Positions 63,696 through 64,000 of a stretch of DNA of 64,000 nt are shown here, one piece after another. Made by a program: the position numbers and the translations under genes. Under the pieces are notes generated by a model. It was given only the letters and a program-made list of their open reading frames with translations, did not search any database and was not told the origin of the DNA. Source of the stretch: Clostridium bornimense (GTDB taxonomy: Bacteria; Bacillota; Clostridia; Clostridiales; Clostridiaceae); assembly GCF_000577895.1 (NCBI RefSeq), contig NZ_HG917868.1:620001-684000 (forward strand). Reading direction: 5' to 3'. Positions within the stretch are counted from its first letter, which is position 1, and each line of letters opens with the position of its first letter.

Positions 63696-64000
63696 AAAAA
63701 CTATGACCCTCGGTAGTCTGTTTGACGGCTCCGGGGGATTTCCTTTGGGAGGCTTGATTTCCGGTATTACCCCTTTGTGGGCATCGGAAGTTGAGCCTTT
63801 TCCTATTCGTGTAACAAGCAGGCGCATTCCTCAGATGAAGCACCTCGGAGATATTTCCGGTATCAATGGCGCAGAAGTTGAACCCGTGGACATCCTTACT
63901 TTCGGCAGTCCCTGCCAAGATATGAGCGTGGCGGGAAAACGCAGCGGTCTTGATGGTGAGCGTTCCTGTCTGTTTTACGAAGCAATCCGAATCGTAAAAG
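63688..64000 (+). CDS. DNA cytosine-5 methyltransferase, partial at right edge
   Basis: Starts at ATG 63688 after GAAGGAGG and continues beyond the window. The visible 104 residues include SAM motif LGSLFDGSGGFPLGG (about 8-22) and the catalytic motif TFGSPCQDMSVAGKR (about 71-85) with the cysteine that attacks cytosine. Together with the preceding enzyme it would give the phage two kinds of DNA methylation. Confidence 0.92.
   Translation, partial: MNKKTMTLGSLFDGSGGFPLGGLISGITPLWASEVEPFPIRVTSRRIPQMKHLGDISGINGAEVEPVDILTFGSPCQDMSVAGKRSGLDGERSCLFYEAIRIVK

Noticed and set aside
1..64000. CRISPR arrays, tRNA and rRNA genes
   Set aside because: No regularly spaced direct repeats, tRNA-like cloverleaf arms or rRNA-like sequence were noticed. 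The only short tandem repeats are at 34246 and 60460.

Overview
The window reads as the chromosome of a low-GC clostridium (Clostridium sensu stricto type): AT-rich codon use, a DnaE-PfkA-Pyk cluster, large-subunit/small-subunit glutamate synthase, clostridial PTS genes, short intergenic spacers and many Rho-independent terminators. No rRNA, tRNA or CRISPR array was seen. The species cannot be fixed from the sequence alone.

Region 1 (1-8.7 kb) is a graveyard and store of polymorphic-toxin cassettes. Fragments of an RHS-repeat gene carry interchangeable toxin tips: an HNH/EndoVII-type tip with a probable immunity gene, a HINT-plus-restriction-fold tip with a probable immunity gene, and a papain-like tip with a membrane-anchored partner. 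Each cassette ends in its own terminator. One unit occurs twice (1-1.7 kb and 6.8-8.6 kb), and the array also contains a broken metK fragment and a structured insert of about 117 bp. A full-length rhs gene is not in the window and would be expected to the left.

Region 2 (9-41.7 kb) is core chromosome: a secreted protein, dnaE, pfkA, pyk, gltBD, a LacI-type regulator with glucokinase and two glucose/maltose-family PTS permeases that share operator-like sites, a MutS-like gene broken by one stop codon, AIM24, an acyltransferase, a membrane glycosyltransferase, a tannase-family hydrolase, metA and rlmD. Three copies of a dispersed 300-340 bp element with terminal inverted repeats and internal hairpins lie in the intergenic gaps.

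Region 3 (41.7-64 kb) is accessory DNA that begins just after the 3' end of rlmD, a gene end known as an insertion site for integrative elements. It starts with an LlaI-like restriction-modification operon (control protein, double FokI-type adenine methylase, unknown subunit, McrB-like and McrC-like proteins) with a sixth gene, a metallopeptidase/HTH protein, placed closely behind. After two terminators and a long structured leader comes a prophage: sigma-like regulator, RecB-type nuclease, single-strand binding protein, family A polymerase, antirepressor, primase-helicase, VRR-NUC nuclease, SNF2 helicase, late regulator, a probable late promoter with three 10-bp direct repeats and an attenuator, HNH nuclease, small terminase, a compact SAM synthetase and two DNA methyltransferases. 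The last gene runs off the right edge; base composition becomes visibly richer in G and C from about 61 kb on, so the packaging side looks like a separate mosaic block.
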